A program made the translations under genes and the position numbers. The notes under the pieces were generated by a model. It made no database searches, was not told the origin of the DNA, and worked only from the letters and a program-made list of their open reading frames with translations. This document shows positions 6,721-15,642 of a DNA stretch of 15,642 nt, piece after piece (the stretch's first letter is position 1; each line of letters opens with the position of its first letter). Origin of the DNA: an uncultured Roseburia sp. (GTDB lineage Bacteria; Bacillota; Clostridia; Lachnospirales; Lachnospiraceae); NCBI GenBank assembly GCA_947057405.1, contig CAMSEJ010000012.1, positions 1-15,642 of the forward strand, written 5' to 3'.

Positions 6721-8112
6721 TTACCGTTTTTTCATACAACAGTGCTTATATTTTTTCCCGGAACCGCAGGGACACGGATCGTTCCTTCCAATCTTCTTAC
6801 TGCTGCGTGTATAAGAATACTCCGAATCTGCGCTGTGCAAAACCCGCCCCTTTGCCCGGATTTTTTCCTCCGGATATTTTTCAAAATAATACCCGCCGCT
6901 GATGTAAGGCTCCATCTGGCAGTAAGTCTTAAACAGGCTGTCTTTTAAATAGACGAGATTTTTTCCTTCTTCCAGCCTCTTAAAAAAATCCTTTACCTTT
7001 TCGTATAAATAGGGATACTCCCGCCGGATGATGTCTGCCTGGCTTACCACCTTCTCGCGTTCCGCAAGCATGCAAAGCTGCACGTCAATGACGGAAAACT
7101 TCCGGATGGTTTCGTCCTCCTCCCTGCTGTAAATATAAGTCTCGTATGCATATTGGAAGACCTCGCTCAGCCGATCGTCGTTGGAAATTTGCTGGAATCC
7201 AATTTCTGCCATGGCCAAATCGAGAAATTCTTCACCGGCATCCTCTCTGCAGATCTCCTTGAGCCGCAGAAACACCTGTATGTATCTGAAATATTCTTCT
7301 CCCCGGTATCTGCGCATGGAACACATATGCAGCGTCATTGTAGCGAGCTCCATCACGTATTCTGCCAGATAGATGCCGTACCGCTCCAAATCCGCCGTTA
7401 AATGCTCCAATATCACCTGATACTGTGTATCCCGGATATGGGACTCCATGCTCATAAGCCCCACATAAATCTCCACCAGTTTGGAAATTCCCTCCCGGTT
7501 CCATTTGTACTTCTGGCAGAGAAGCTCCATCAGGATCCCTACGCCGCGGTCAAATTCCTTATTGGAATTGCATTCCAGGGAATACATCAGCATAAACGGG
7601 ATATCCCTGCAGCCAAGCTCATAAGCCCTGGCGCATGCCTGAAACGATTTCTTTGAAAAACCCCGTTCATCGCAGGCGAATGCAAGCTCCCGCACAAACC
7701 ACTTGTTCTCTGGCTCCTTCTTGGCAAGCGCCTCGGCATGCTTGACGGCCTTCCCGGTCTTGCCGCAGCCGCGCAAAGCCTGAATCAGCAGATAAGCAAA
7801 CCTGCGATCCTCCGGAAACAGACAAAACGCTTCTTCACAGGTCTTTCGGAACGCTTCCCGGTCGCCAAGCCTGCGATACCGCTCAATCTGTTCTGCAAAC
7901 ACTGCGGCGGCCGGATCCGGATTAACCGCAAACTGCGGCTCCGTATCCCCTTCTGCCAATCGCCTCAACTGTTCGTACGCTTCCCGTATCAACTGAAACT
8001 GCTGCGGATCCGACTCGGGTGAATGCTTGCGTATCAGCTTAAAATACGCTTTTTTGATCTCAAGCTGCGACGCTCCCGGCGCAAGGCCCAATCGTTCATA
8101 ATAGGTTTCCAT
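6721..8112 (-). CDS. J-domain co-chaperone with TPR-like region and C-terminal SEC-C zinc motif
   Basis: A 463-residue protein. Residues 1-52 form a J-domain (YYERLGLAPGASQLEIKKAY, then QLIREAYEQL). The HPD motif that normally triggers Hsp70 ATPase is replaced by H30-S-P-E. Residues about 75-230 show helix-turn-helix repeats resembling TPRs (for example AVKHAEALAKKEPENKWFVREL). The remainder is helical and unassigned until the SEC-C motif at 440-463 (GRNDPCPCGSGKKYKHCC), with likely zinc ligands C447, C449, H457 and C458, as at the end of SecA. The SEC-C motif suggests a protein or ribosome/Sec-pathway contact. Its RBS is joined to the stop codon of the Hsp70 gene, with AGGAGG six bases before the ATG. 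It is most likely the dedicated partner of that Hsp70; whether it stimulates ATPase without an HPD is open. Confidence 0.88.
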   Translation of the reverse strand: METYYERLGLAPGASQLEIKKAYFKLIRKHSPESDPQQFQLIREAYEQLRRLAEGDTEPQFAVNPDPAAAVFAEQIERYRRLGDREAFRKTCEEAFCLFPEDRRFAYLLIQALRGCGKTGKAVKHAEALAKKEPENKWFVRELAFACDERGFSKKSFQACARAYELGCRDIPFMLMYSLECNSNKEFDRGVGILMELLCQKYKWNREGISKLVEIYVGLMSMESHIRDTQYQVILEHLTADLERYGIYLAEYVMELATMTLHMCSMRRYRGEEYFRYIQVFLRLKEICREDAGEEFLDLAMAEIGFQQISNDDRLSEVFQYAYETYIYSREEDETIRKFSVIDVQLCMLAEREKVVSQADIIRREYPYLYEKVKDFFKRLEEGKNLVYLKDSLFKTYCQMEPYISGGYYFEKYPEEKIRAKGRVLHSADSEYSYTRSSKKIGRNDPCPCGSGKKYKHCCMKKR

Positions 8113-8118
8113 CCCACC

Positions 8119-8127
8119 CCTCCTCTA
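8119..8127 (-). promoter_or_regulatory. Stop codon of the Hsp70 gene fused to the J-protein ribosome binding site
   Basis: The minus strand reads TAGAGGAGG: TAG (8127-8125) ends the Hsp70 gene and AGGAGG (8124-8119) sits six bases before the J-protein ATG at 8112. This should couple translation of the chaperone to its co-chaperone and keep their amounts in step. Confidence 0.75.
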
Positions 8128-9822
8128 CAGTTCCTCCAACAGTTCCAACAAATCTTCTTCCGCTTCCTGCGCCGTCTCCAAATCCTCGTTTACCAGAGCT
8201 TCCTTCAAATCATACAATGCATCGTCGAGCTCTCCCCTCAAAAACAAATCGTCCGTCATCGGCTCCTTTAATACCCGTTCCACACGGCGGATAATCGTCC
8301 GAAACTGCTTTGCATAAGAAGATTCCTTCCAGCCCGTGACGTCAATCCTGCCTTTGGAATCCTCCGTTTCCTGCATCATGTCAATTTCCACGGACGCGTC
8401 CCTGCCTGTGCTCAGTACGGTTGCCTTTACGGCAAGCATTCCGTTGATATTGTAGGAAAACTCTACGGCAATCCGCTCCGCTCCGGACTTTCTGGCAGGA
8501 ATCTGCCCGATAATAAACTCTCCGAGGAAATGGTTGCTGCTGACAATCTCGCTCTCTCCCTGGTAAATTTCAATGTGCGCTTCGGTCTGGTAATCCATAC
8601 AGGTATAATAAACCTGGCTCCTCGTCGTCGGGATCGTTACGTTCCGCGGGATAATCACGCTCATCCTCTCGTCCGTCAGCCCGTCCATAATCCGAATTCC
8701 AAGCGTATACGGATTTACATCCGTCATCAGAATGCTTTCCTCCTGCCGGATGCTTCCCTGGATAATCCCCGCCTGGATTGCCGCTCCCTCTGCCACCGCA
8801 AAATCCGGATCCACCGCTTTGGACGGCTCAATATTCAGATAGTTTTTGATATCCTTCGACACAATCGGCATCCGCGTAGAACCGCCCACCAGGATAATCC
8901 GGTCTATTTCGGACGGCAGGATCCCGCTGTCTGCCAGTACCACGTCAATGGGACGGTGCGTGCGTGCAAGCAGCTCTTCCACCAGGCTTTCAAACTGCGC
9001 GGCTGTCACCGTTACGTCAAGCGCAAGCGGCTTCCCCTTCTTTTCCGTAATCATCGGTACCAGCACATGGAACGAATCCTGCGTGCTGAGCGCTATTTTG
9101 CAGCGTTCGGCTTCCTCCTTCAGCTTGACCATCGCATACCGATCCCTGCGCAAATCCACACCGTGCTGCTTCATAAACTGCTCGTTTAACCACTCCACCA
9201 GCTTCTCGTCAAAATCCTTGCCGCCCAGCTTATTGTCTCCGCTGCTTGCCTTGACCTCCAGCACGCCGTCAAACATTTCAAGCAGTGTCACGTCAAACGT
9301 GCCGCCGCCCAGATCGTATACCAGAATGTGGCTTTCCTCTTCCAGATGCAGCAGGCCGTAGCTGAGCGCCGCAGCCGTCGGCTCATTGATAATCCGCTCT
9401 ACGGAAAGCCCCGCTTCCATCCCAGCCTTTACCGTTGCCTGCCGCTGGATATCGTCAAAATACGCCGGAACGGAAATGACTGCTCTTGTAATTTCTTCCC
9501 CCAGATATTCCGATGCGTATGTTTTGACGTACTCTAACAGCTTTGCAGACAATGCAATCGGCGTGTACGCCCGCTTTCCGAGACGGATGGTATCGTCCGT
9601 TCCCATTTTTCGTTTTATTTCAACCGCCGTATGTTCCGGTGAAAGCAGATACTGCGCTTTTGCCCTTGCCCCTATAACGAAGTTTTCATCCGCATCCAGC
9701 CCTACCGCTGACGGTGTAATGATTTCTTTGTCCGGGTTGACCACCATTACAGGCTTCCCGTCTTTGATGACGGCCGCCTCCGTTGTGGATGTTCCCAAGT
9801 CAATTCCGATAATTGTGCCCAT
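8125..9822 (-). CDS. Short Hsp70-family chaperone (HscC/DnaK-like)
   Basis: A 565-residue Hsp70. The nucleotide-binding domain (1-365) has phosphate-1 IGIDLGTSTTEA, the K70/K72 catalytic region (EIKRKMGT), NEPTAAALSYG at 146, phosphate-2 VYDLGGGTFDVTLLE at 168, and the adenosine motif LVGGSTRMP at 311. The linker region reads DVNPYTLGIR (368-377) against the common DVxPLSLGIE. The beta substrate-binding domain is about 380-495. The helical lid is short (500-565) and ends in an acidic tail, EEDLLELLEEL. Canonical DnaK is about 610-640 residues, so this resembles HscC-type Hsp70s (about 556). ATG 9822 follows TTAGGAGG at four bases and gives the normal MGxIIGIDLGT start; the frame is open 22 codons further but without family match. 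It sits between a GrpE-like gene and a J-protein gene. It is presumably a second Hsp70 beside the housekeeping DnaK. Confidence 0.94.
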   Translation of the reverse strand: MGTIIGIDLGTSTTEAAVIKDGKPVMVVNPDKEIITPSAVGLDADENFVIGARAKAQYLLSPEHTAVEIKRKMGTDDTIRLGKRAYTPIALSAKLLEYVKTYASEYLGEEITRAVISVPAYFDDIQRQATVKAGMEAGLSVERIINEPTAAALSYGLLHLEEESHILVYDLGGGTFDVTLLEMFDGVLEVKASSGDNKLGGKDFDEKLVEWLNEQFMKQHGVDLRRDRYAMVKLKEEAERCKIALSTQDSFHVLVPMITEKKGKPLALDVTVTAAQFESLVEELLARTHRPIDVVLADSGILPSEIDRIILVGGSTRMPIVSKDIKNYLNIEPSKAVDPDFAVAEGAAIQAGIIQGSIRQEESILMTDVNPYTLGIRIMDGLTDERMSVIIPRNVTIPTTRSQVYYTCMDYQTEAHIEIYQGESEIVSSNHFLGEFIIGQIPARKSGAERIAVEFSYNINGMLAVKATVLSTGRDASVEIDMMQETEDSKGRIDVTGWKESSYAKQFRTIIRRVERVLKEPMTDDLFLRGELDDALYDLKEALVNEDLETAQEAEEDLLELLEEL

Positions 9823-9826
9823 CTTT

Positions 9827-9832
9827 CCTCCT
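9827..9832 (-). promoter_or_regulatory. Ribosome binding site deciding the Hsp70 start
   Basis: AGGAGG on the minus strand, four bases before ATG 9822. It selects MGTIIGIDLG over the upstream in-frame start at 9888, which lies inside the GrpE-like gene. Confidence 0.7.
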
Positions 9833-9856
9833 AATCTCACGATTGCCGTGTTTTTC

Positions 9857-10429
9857 TTAACTGTGTTTTTCTGCAAGATACGCTGCAACCTGCGCTTTTT
9901 TCTTTACAATTCCTTTGTAAATATACCCGCAGGAATAGATATCGGCAACCGTCTTATCCAAAGCAGGATCCGTGGTTTTTACCGTTTCCATCACTTCATG
10001 CAGATCGTAATCGATCCGTGCGCCGCCTGAGCCGATTACCGTTATGCCGCATAACTGCCGGTAACGCTCCAGGTTTTGCTCCATCAGGGCAATCTGCTTC
10101 GCCCATGTCTCGTCTTTCTCCTCCGCAAAGCGCTTCAGGTTCCAAAACTGCTCCTGGTATGCTCCAAACAGTTCCAAAAAAGCGGTGCTTTCCTTTTGGA
10201 ATGTACGAAGCTGCTCTTTGGCCTCTTCTTCAGCGGAATGCCGTTCCTCCCACTCCTCAAGCAGGTCTTCAATTGCCATGTCATGCTTATGTACGCCTGC
10301 CTGGAGCTTGCCGATATTCTGCCCCAGATCCTCTAACTGTCCTTTTACGGAAGCCATGGTACATTCAAGCATATGAAATCCGGCATCCAGCTTTTTTAAT
10401 ACATCGTTTTTTCTTTTTTTCAAAAACAT
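9857..10429 (-). CDS. Divergent GrpE-like nucleotide exchange factor
   Basis: A 190-residue protein with GrpE architecture. Residues 1-125 are a charged, long coiled-coil-like helix region (about 20-125). Residues 128-185 match the GrpE beta domain: the pattern ID-YDLHEVMETV (139-150, compare FDPxxHEAV) followed by CGYIYKGIVKKKAQVAAY (167-184, compare GYxxxxRVLRPAxV). GrpE dimers release ADP from Hsp70 and so open the substrate site. The lead position directly before the Hsp70 gene, 34 bases apart, supports this role. The usual L-R/K-P-A near the end reads VKKKAQV, so it is divergent and probably specific for the neighbouring Hsp70. ATG 10429 has AAAGGA/CAGG upstream; an ATG at 10483 lies before the likely transcription start and has no ribosome binding site. 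Its 5' codons contain A7 and A6 runs (10407-10420). Confidence 0.82.
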   Translation of the reverse strand: MFLKKRKNDVLKKLDAGFHMLECTMASVKGQLEDLGQNIGKLQAGVHKHDMAIEDLLEEWEERHSAEEEAKEQLRTFQKESTAFLELFGAYQEQFWNLKRFAEEKDETWAKQIALMEQNLERYRQLCGITVIGSGGARIDYDLHEVMETVKTTDPALDKTVADIYSCGYIYKGIVKKKAQVAAYLAEKHS

Positions 10430-10468
10430 ATGAAACCTGTCCTTTTCTAAACACAGAATATTTTCTCC

Positions 10469-10497
10469 ATTATACGGGAACATGTACGGAAATTCAA
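10469..10497 (-). promoter_or_regulatory. Sigma-A-type promoter of the chaperone operon
   Basis: On the minus strand TTGAAT (10497-10492) and a perfect TATAAT (10474-10469) are separated by exactly 17 bases. Transcription would start near 10462, leaving about 33 bases of leader before the GrpE-like ATG. The -35 overlaps the TGA stop codon of the CPBP gene. No CIRCE operator (TTAGCACTC-N9-GAGTGCTAA) is visible here, so HrcA control is not indicated. A palindromic ACATGT (10480-10485 region) lies in the spacer and could be an operator or chance. This is the longest intergenic gap in the window. Confidence 0.75.
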
Positions 10498-11261
10498 TGT
10501 GTTTTGGGGATTTTGTAGATAAAGTTTTGCCGTTCGATCCAATACACGCCGCCCGCGGCCGCCCCGAACAGCAATGCCGTTATAAAAGCCTGAACTGCCG
10601 TCCCCTGCTCCAAAAAAGCAAGCGCTCCGGTTTCCGCCCGCAACACCGAAGTCAGATTCGCCGTCATATGCGCTGCCGCCGCACATCCTACGCCGCCCCG
10701 CTCTGCTAAGTACGCCAGCAGCAGGCCGAACACCGCGGCATACACAAACTGCACCAGGTTCATATGCACGGCCCCAAATATCACCGCCGAAAGGACGGCC
10801 GCCGCCGTTCCGCCAAGCCACGCCCTTGCCCTTCCAAATACTATGCCCCGGTACAGCAGCTCTTCGACAAGCGGGATCACGACACAAAGCGCCGCAAGCT
10901 CAAGGGCCAGCCTTCCCGTATAAAACGTCTGCTCCACCTGCCCGTAAGAAGTCGAATAATCCGCAATATGCACCATGCCAAGCAGATTGTTCCACGCCAC
11001 CGCAAAGCAGCCGCCGACCAAAACCGCTGCAGGCAGCAGTTTCCTTCCCGCGCCGCCAGACTGCGGCAGCGCCTCCTGCCGGTAAAAACGATACAAAAAC
11101 GGCAATATGACAAGGGAAGTGATAAACTGCCGCAAAAGCGCCGTCCCCACCGTCGGCGGCAGCAGGGCATTCACCGCATACAGCACAAGTATCGTCGCCG
11201 CATAATAAAGAAATACCGGATACAGAATATCCCAAAACCGCATTGATTTTAACTGCTTCAT
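10494..11261 (-). CDS. CPBP-family intramembrane metalloprotease (CAAX/Abi type)
   Basis: A 255-residue polytopic membrane protein with about seven to eight hydrophobic segments (for example 11-30, 44-58, 75-97, 118-132, 150-170, 172-186, 221-240). The family's conserved motifs are present: EELLYRG with E133, E134 and R138; FGAVH with H166; and HMTAN with H198 and N202. These form the catalytic site of Rce1-like glutamate proteases. Bacterial members serve in bacteriocin self-immunity, processing or unknown roles; nothing here tells which, and no bacteriocin gene is in view. ATG 11261 is preceded by GGAGG at nine bases; a TTG 17 codons upstream is an unlikely alternative because it overlaps the folC stop. 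It lies 29 bases after folC and just before the chaperone promoter. Confidence 0.9.
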   Translation of the reverse strand: MKQLKSMRFWDILYPVFLYYAATILVLYAVNALLPPTVGTALLRQFITSLVILPFLYRFYRQEALPQSGGAGRKLLPAAVLVGGCFAVAWNNLLGMVHIADYSTSYGQVEQTFYTGRLALELAALCVVIPLVEELLYRGIVFGRARAWLGGTAAAVLSAVIFGAVHMNLVQFVYAAVFGLLLAYLAERGGVGCAAAAHMTANLTSVLRAETGALAFLEQGTAVQAFITALLFGAAAGGVYWIERQNFIYKIPKTH

Positions 11262-11270
11262 TACGAATCG

Positions 11271-11275
11271 CCTCC
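11271..11275 (-). promoter_or_regulatory. Ribosome binding site deciding the CPBP start
   Basis: GGAGG on the minus strand, nine bases before ATG 11261. It favours the 255-residue product starting MKQLKSMRFW over a longer frame starting at TTG 11312. Confidence 0.7.
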
Positions 11276-11290
11276 AATCCGAACCGCCTG

Positions 11291-12574
11291 TCAGACATTC
11301 AACTGCCCACAAGAGATTTCCCGCTTCACCTCATCCAGGAAAAACAGCGAGCCAAACGCTGCAATCACCGCGCCGTCCGCGCTGCCGACCGCCTCTTTGA
11401 CGGCAGCGGCAACGCTTTCCTGCGCCAACGCCGCTCCGCCGCGCCATCCAATTTCTTCCGCCAGCTCTTTTGCCGGCAGCGCCCTCTCATTCGGAGGCGT
11501 TACCGTATAAATCCGTGAAAACGACGGCAGCAGCAGATCCAGCATTTCACCGTAGGGCTTGTCCGAGAGCACGCCCATAATGCCAATCTTCTCCCGCTCC
11601 CCAAAATGCAGCTTTAAGCTTTCCCGGAGCTTGACCGCCGCATCCGGGTTATGCGCCCCGTCAAGATAAAAAAGAGGCTGCCTTGCGATACATTCAAACC
11701 GCCCGGGCCAAACCGCTTTTTCTAAGCCTCTTACCGTCTGCTCTGCGGTCAGGCAATACCCCTGCCTCTGCAGCCTGTCGGCCACCGCGGCCGCAAGCGC
11801 GGCGTTCCCCGCCTGATATATGCCCGCCATTGCAAGCTTAAGCTCTCCCAAAACCGGATGGCGGCAGACAAGCATTCCGTCTTTTGCCCAAACCCGTTCC
11901 ATCTGCACGGCTTCTTCATAAGGCGCATGGTTTGCATACGCATACCTCCGCAAAACGCCCTCTGCCTCCCCGCGCTGCACATCCGAAACCACCGGGCATC
12001 CGTATTTCACAATTCCCGCTTTCACCTCTGCAATCTGGCGCAGGCTGTTTCCCAGAAATGCCGTATGATCCATACCGATGGAAGTAAACACGCTGCACAG
12101 GGGCCGTTCGATTATATTCGTAGCATCCGTACTCCCGCCCAAACCGACCTCCAGCAGCACAATATCGCATCTGCGGATGTCAAACCAGAGAAATGCCAGC
12201 GCCGTCTCCACCTCAAACACCGTAGGGTGGCGCATCCCGCGCTTTGTCATCCGCCCGCAGGCGTCCGCAACCTCCTGCATACAGGCTGCATACTCCTCCT
12301 TTGAAATCCGTTCTCCGTTCAGCCGGTACGCATCCCGCACGCCGAATACGGCCGGAGAGCTGTACTGCCCTGCCCGGTATCCCGCCTCCTTTAGCACCGA
12401 CGCCAGAAAGCAGCACACCGACCCTTTCCCGTTTGTCCCGGCAACATGTACGACCCGAAGCCGTTTCCAGACATCCCCAAGCTCTCCCATTAAAGCCCGG
12501 ATGCTGTGAAGCCCCAGAATGCTGCCGAATGCCTTTGTATCCTCATGGAATTTTACCGCTTCTCTATAATCCAT
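11291..12574 (-). CDS. folC: Folylpolyglutamate synthase / dihydrofolate synthase
   Basis: A 427-residue Mur-ligase-type enzyme that adds glutamate to folates in the cytoplasm and, in many bacteria, also makes dihydrofolate from dihydropteroate. Visible motifs: P-loop HVAGTNGKGS at 43-52; EVGLGGSTDATNII at 142-155 (the usual R/L after GG is S/T here); GMDHTAFLG at 167-175; K185 in EVKAGI, the position of the carbamylated lysine in this family; and DGAHNP at 305-310 in the C-terminal domain. Length is normal. ATG 12574 has only a weak GCGGGA upstream, but the MDYxEAVKFHE opening is typical. It starts 16 bases after the topoisomerase A gene and is probably in its transcript. Whether it has dihydrofolate synthase activity as well cannot be told from sequence alone. 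Confidence 0.95.
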   Translation of the reverse strand: MDYREAVKFHEDTKAFGSILGLHSIRALMGELGDVWKRLRVVHVAGTNGKGSVCCFLASVLKEAGYRAGQYSSPAVFGVRDAYRLNGERISKEEYAACMQEVADACGRMTKRGMRHPTVFEVETALAFLWFDIRRCDIVLLEVGLGGSTDATNIIERPLCSVFTSIGMDHTAFLGNSLRQIAEVKAGIVKYGCPVVSDVQRGEAEGVLRRYAYANHAPYEEAVQMERVWAKDGMLVCRHPVLGELKLAMAGIYQAGNAALAAAVADRLQRQGYCLTAEQTVRGLEKAVWPGRFECIARQPLFYLDGAHNPDAAVKLRESLKLHFGEREKIGIMGVLSDKPYGEMLDLLLPSFSRIYTVTPPNERALPAKELAEEIGWRGGAALAQESVAAAVKEAVGSADGAVIAAFGSLFFLDEVKREISCGQLNV

Positions 12575-12590
12575 CTTTTCCCGCTTTCCG

Positions 12591-14828
<2,238 letters not shown>

Positions 14829-14848
14829 ATATTTCGTCCTGCCCCTTC

Positions 14849-15642
14849 CTATACGTCAAGCGCGGCGTCCTGCGCGTGCTCATAGATAAATGCCCTGCGC
14901 GGCGGTACGTCCGTCCCCATCAGCATTTCCGTCACGTCGGACGCCATCCTGGCATCTTCAATTTCTACCCGTTTTAAAATCCGTGTCTTCGGGTCAAGCG
15001 TCGTCTCCCAGAGCTGGTCGGCGTCCATTTCGCCGAGTCCCTTATAACGCTGCAGCGTAAAGCTTCCTTTGTGCCGCCTGCGGTATTTTTCCAGAGCAGC
15101 GTCGTCGTAGAGGTATTCTTCCTTCCCCCGGGACGGGATCGCCTTATAAAGAGGCGGCATCGCGATATAGACATGTCCTTCAAAAATCAGCTCCGGCATA
15201 AAGCGGTAAAATAACGTCAGCAAAAGCGTCGAAATATGCGCGCCGTCCACGTCCGCGTCCGCCATAATAATAATCTTATCGTACCGCAGCTTTGTAATGT
15301 CAAAATCATTGCCGTACCCTTCCGAAAACCCGCAGCCAAACGCATTGATCATTGTTTTGATTTCCGCATTGGCCAAAACCTTGTCAATGCTCGCCTTCTC
15401 CACATTCAGAATCTTGCCGCGAATCGGCAGGATCGCCTGAAAATTCCGATCCCTTGCGCTTTTTGCCGAACCGCCCGCGGAATCTCCTTCCACAATGAAA
15501 ATCTCGCAGTTTGAAGCGTCCCGGCTTTCGCAGTTGGCAAGCTTGCCGTTGGAGTCGAACGAAAACTTCTGCTTCGCCAGAAGGTTGGTTTTGGCTTTTT
15601 CTTCGGATTTGCGGATTTTTGCCGCTTTTTCCGCACAGCTTA
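14849..15642 (-). CDS. parE: Type II DNA topoisomerase subunit B (ParE/GyrB-like), C-terminal part
   Basis: The last 263 codons of an ATP-dependent topoisomerase B subunit. The frame is open from 15640 and runs off the window, so the GHKL ATPase and transducer domains (roughly the first 380 residues) are missing. A start at the methionine at 15493 would begin inside the TOPRIM motif and is not real. TOPRIM residues are present: FIVEGDSAGGSAKSARDRNF (catalytic Glu, at about 15500-15440), ILPIRGKILNVEKA, and the metal-binding DADVDGAH. QRYKGLGEM and the ending MLMGTDVPPRRAFI are also standard. It is followed 20 bases later by the A subunit. I use parE because the partner lacks a GyrA-box; gyrB is possible. 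Confidence 0.93.
   Translation of the reverse strand, partial: SCAEKAAKIRKSEEKAKTNLLAKQKFSFDSNGKLANCESRDASNCEIFIVEGDSAGGSAKSARDRNFQAILPIRGKILNVEKASIDKVLANAEIKTMINAFGCGFSEGYGNDFDITKLRYDKIIIMADADVDGAHISTLLLTLFYRFMPELIFEGHVYIAMPPLYKAIPSRGKEEYLYDDAALEKYRRRHKGSFTLQRYKGLGEMDADQLWETTLDPKTRILKRVEIEDARMASDVTEMLMGTDVPPRRAFIYEHAQDAALDV

Noticed and set aside
10430..10493. CIRCE or other heat-shock operator before the chaperone genes
   Set aside because: No TTAGCACTC/GAGTGCTAA pair or partial version is visible in the gap.
14849..15493. A complete short gene starting at methionine 15493
   Set aside because: That methionine sits inside the TOPRIM motif (xEGDSAGGSA); the frame continues open to the window edge with matching GyrB/ParE sequence.

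Overview
The window looks like the end of a draft contig from a low-to-mid GC gut Clostridium relative, probably Lachnospiraceae. This is inferred from gene content, strong AGGAGG ribosome binding sites and protein style; no 16S or other marker confirms it. Every gene I can support lies on the minus strand, so the order of transcription runs from high to low coordinates. Spacers are short (1 to 64 bases) and no stretch of 300 bases lacks a gene. The first 48 bases are not biological: they match the Illumina P7/TruSeq read-2 adapter, including an eight-base index.

Reading in the direction of transcription, the window holds three regions. (1) 15642-10494: the C-terminal part of a type II topoisomerase B subunit (ParE/GyrB-like), the matching A subunit (ParC/GyrA-like), a folylpolyglutamate synthase (folC) and a CPBP-family membrane protease. 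(2) 10497-6721: a very good sigma-A type promoter (TTGAAT-N17-TATAAT) in front of a self-contained, divergent Hsp70 set, namely a GrpE-like exchange factor, a short HscC-like Hsp70, and a J-domain protein with an altered HPD motif and a C-terminal SEC-C zinc motif. (3) 6720-49: genes that follow with almost no gaps, namely an orphan lipoprotein sugar-type solute-binding protein with no permease genes, a 1305-residue hybrid sensor kinase (sensor, PAS, degenerate GGDEF, GAF-like, HisKA, HATPase, receiver), a VOC/glyoxalase-fold protein, a maltose O-acetyltransferase-like enzyme, and the first 65 codons of 4-alpha-glucanotransferase (malQ), cut off by the adapter.

The chaperone genes form an obvious functional unit (nucleotide exchange factor, Hsp70, J-protein). 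The binding protein and kinase look like a two-part extracellular sugar sensor, and the acetyltransferase and malQ suggest alpha-glucan/maltodextrin metabolism downstream. I see no terminator or second clear promoter between the promoter at about 10483 and malQ, so chaperone and sugar-sensing genes may share one transcript. That co-transcription is an inference. The most interesting content is the dedicated Hsp70 system with its SEC-C/J co-chaperone, and its linkage to the permease-less binding protein and hybrid kinase.
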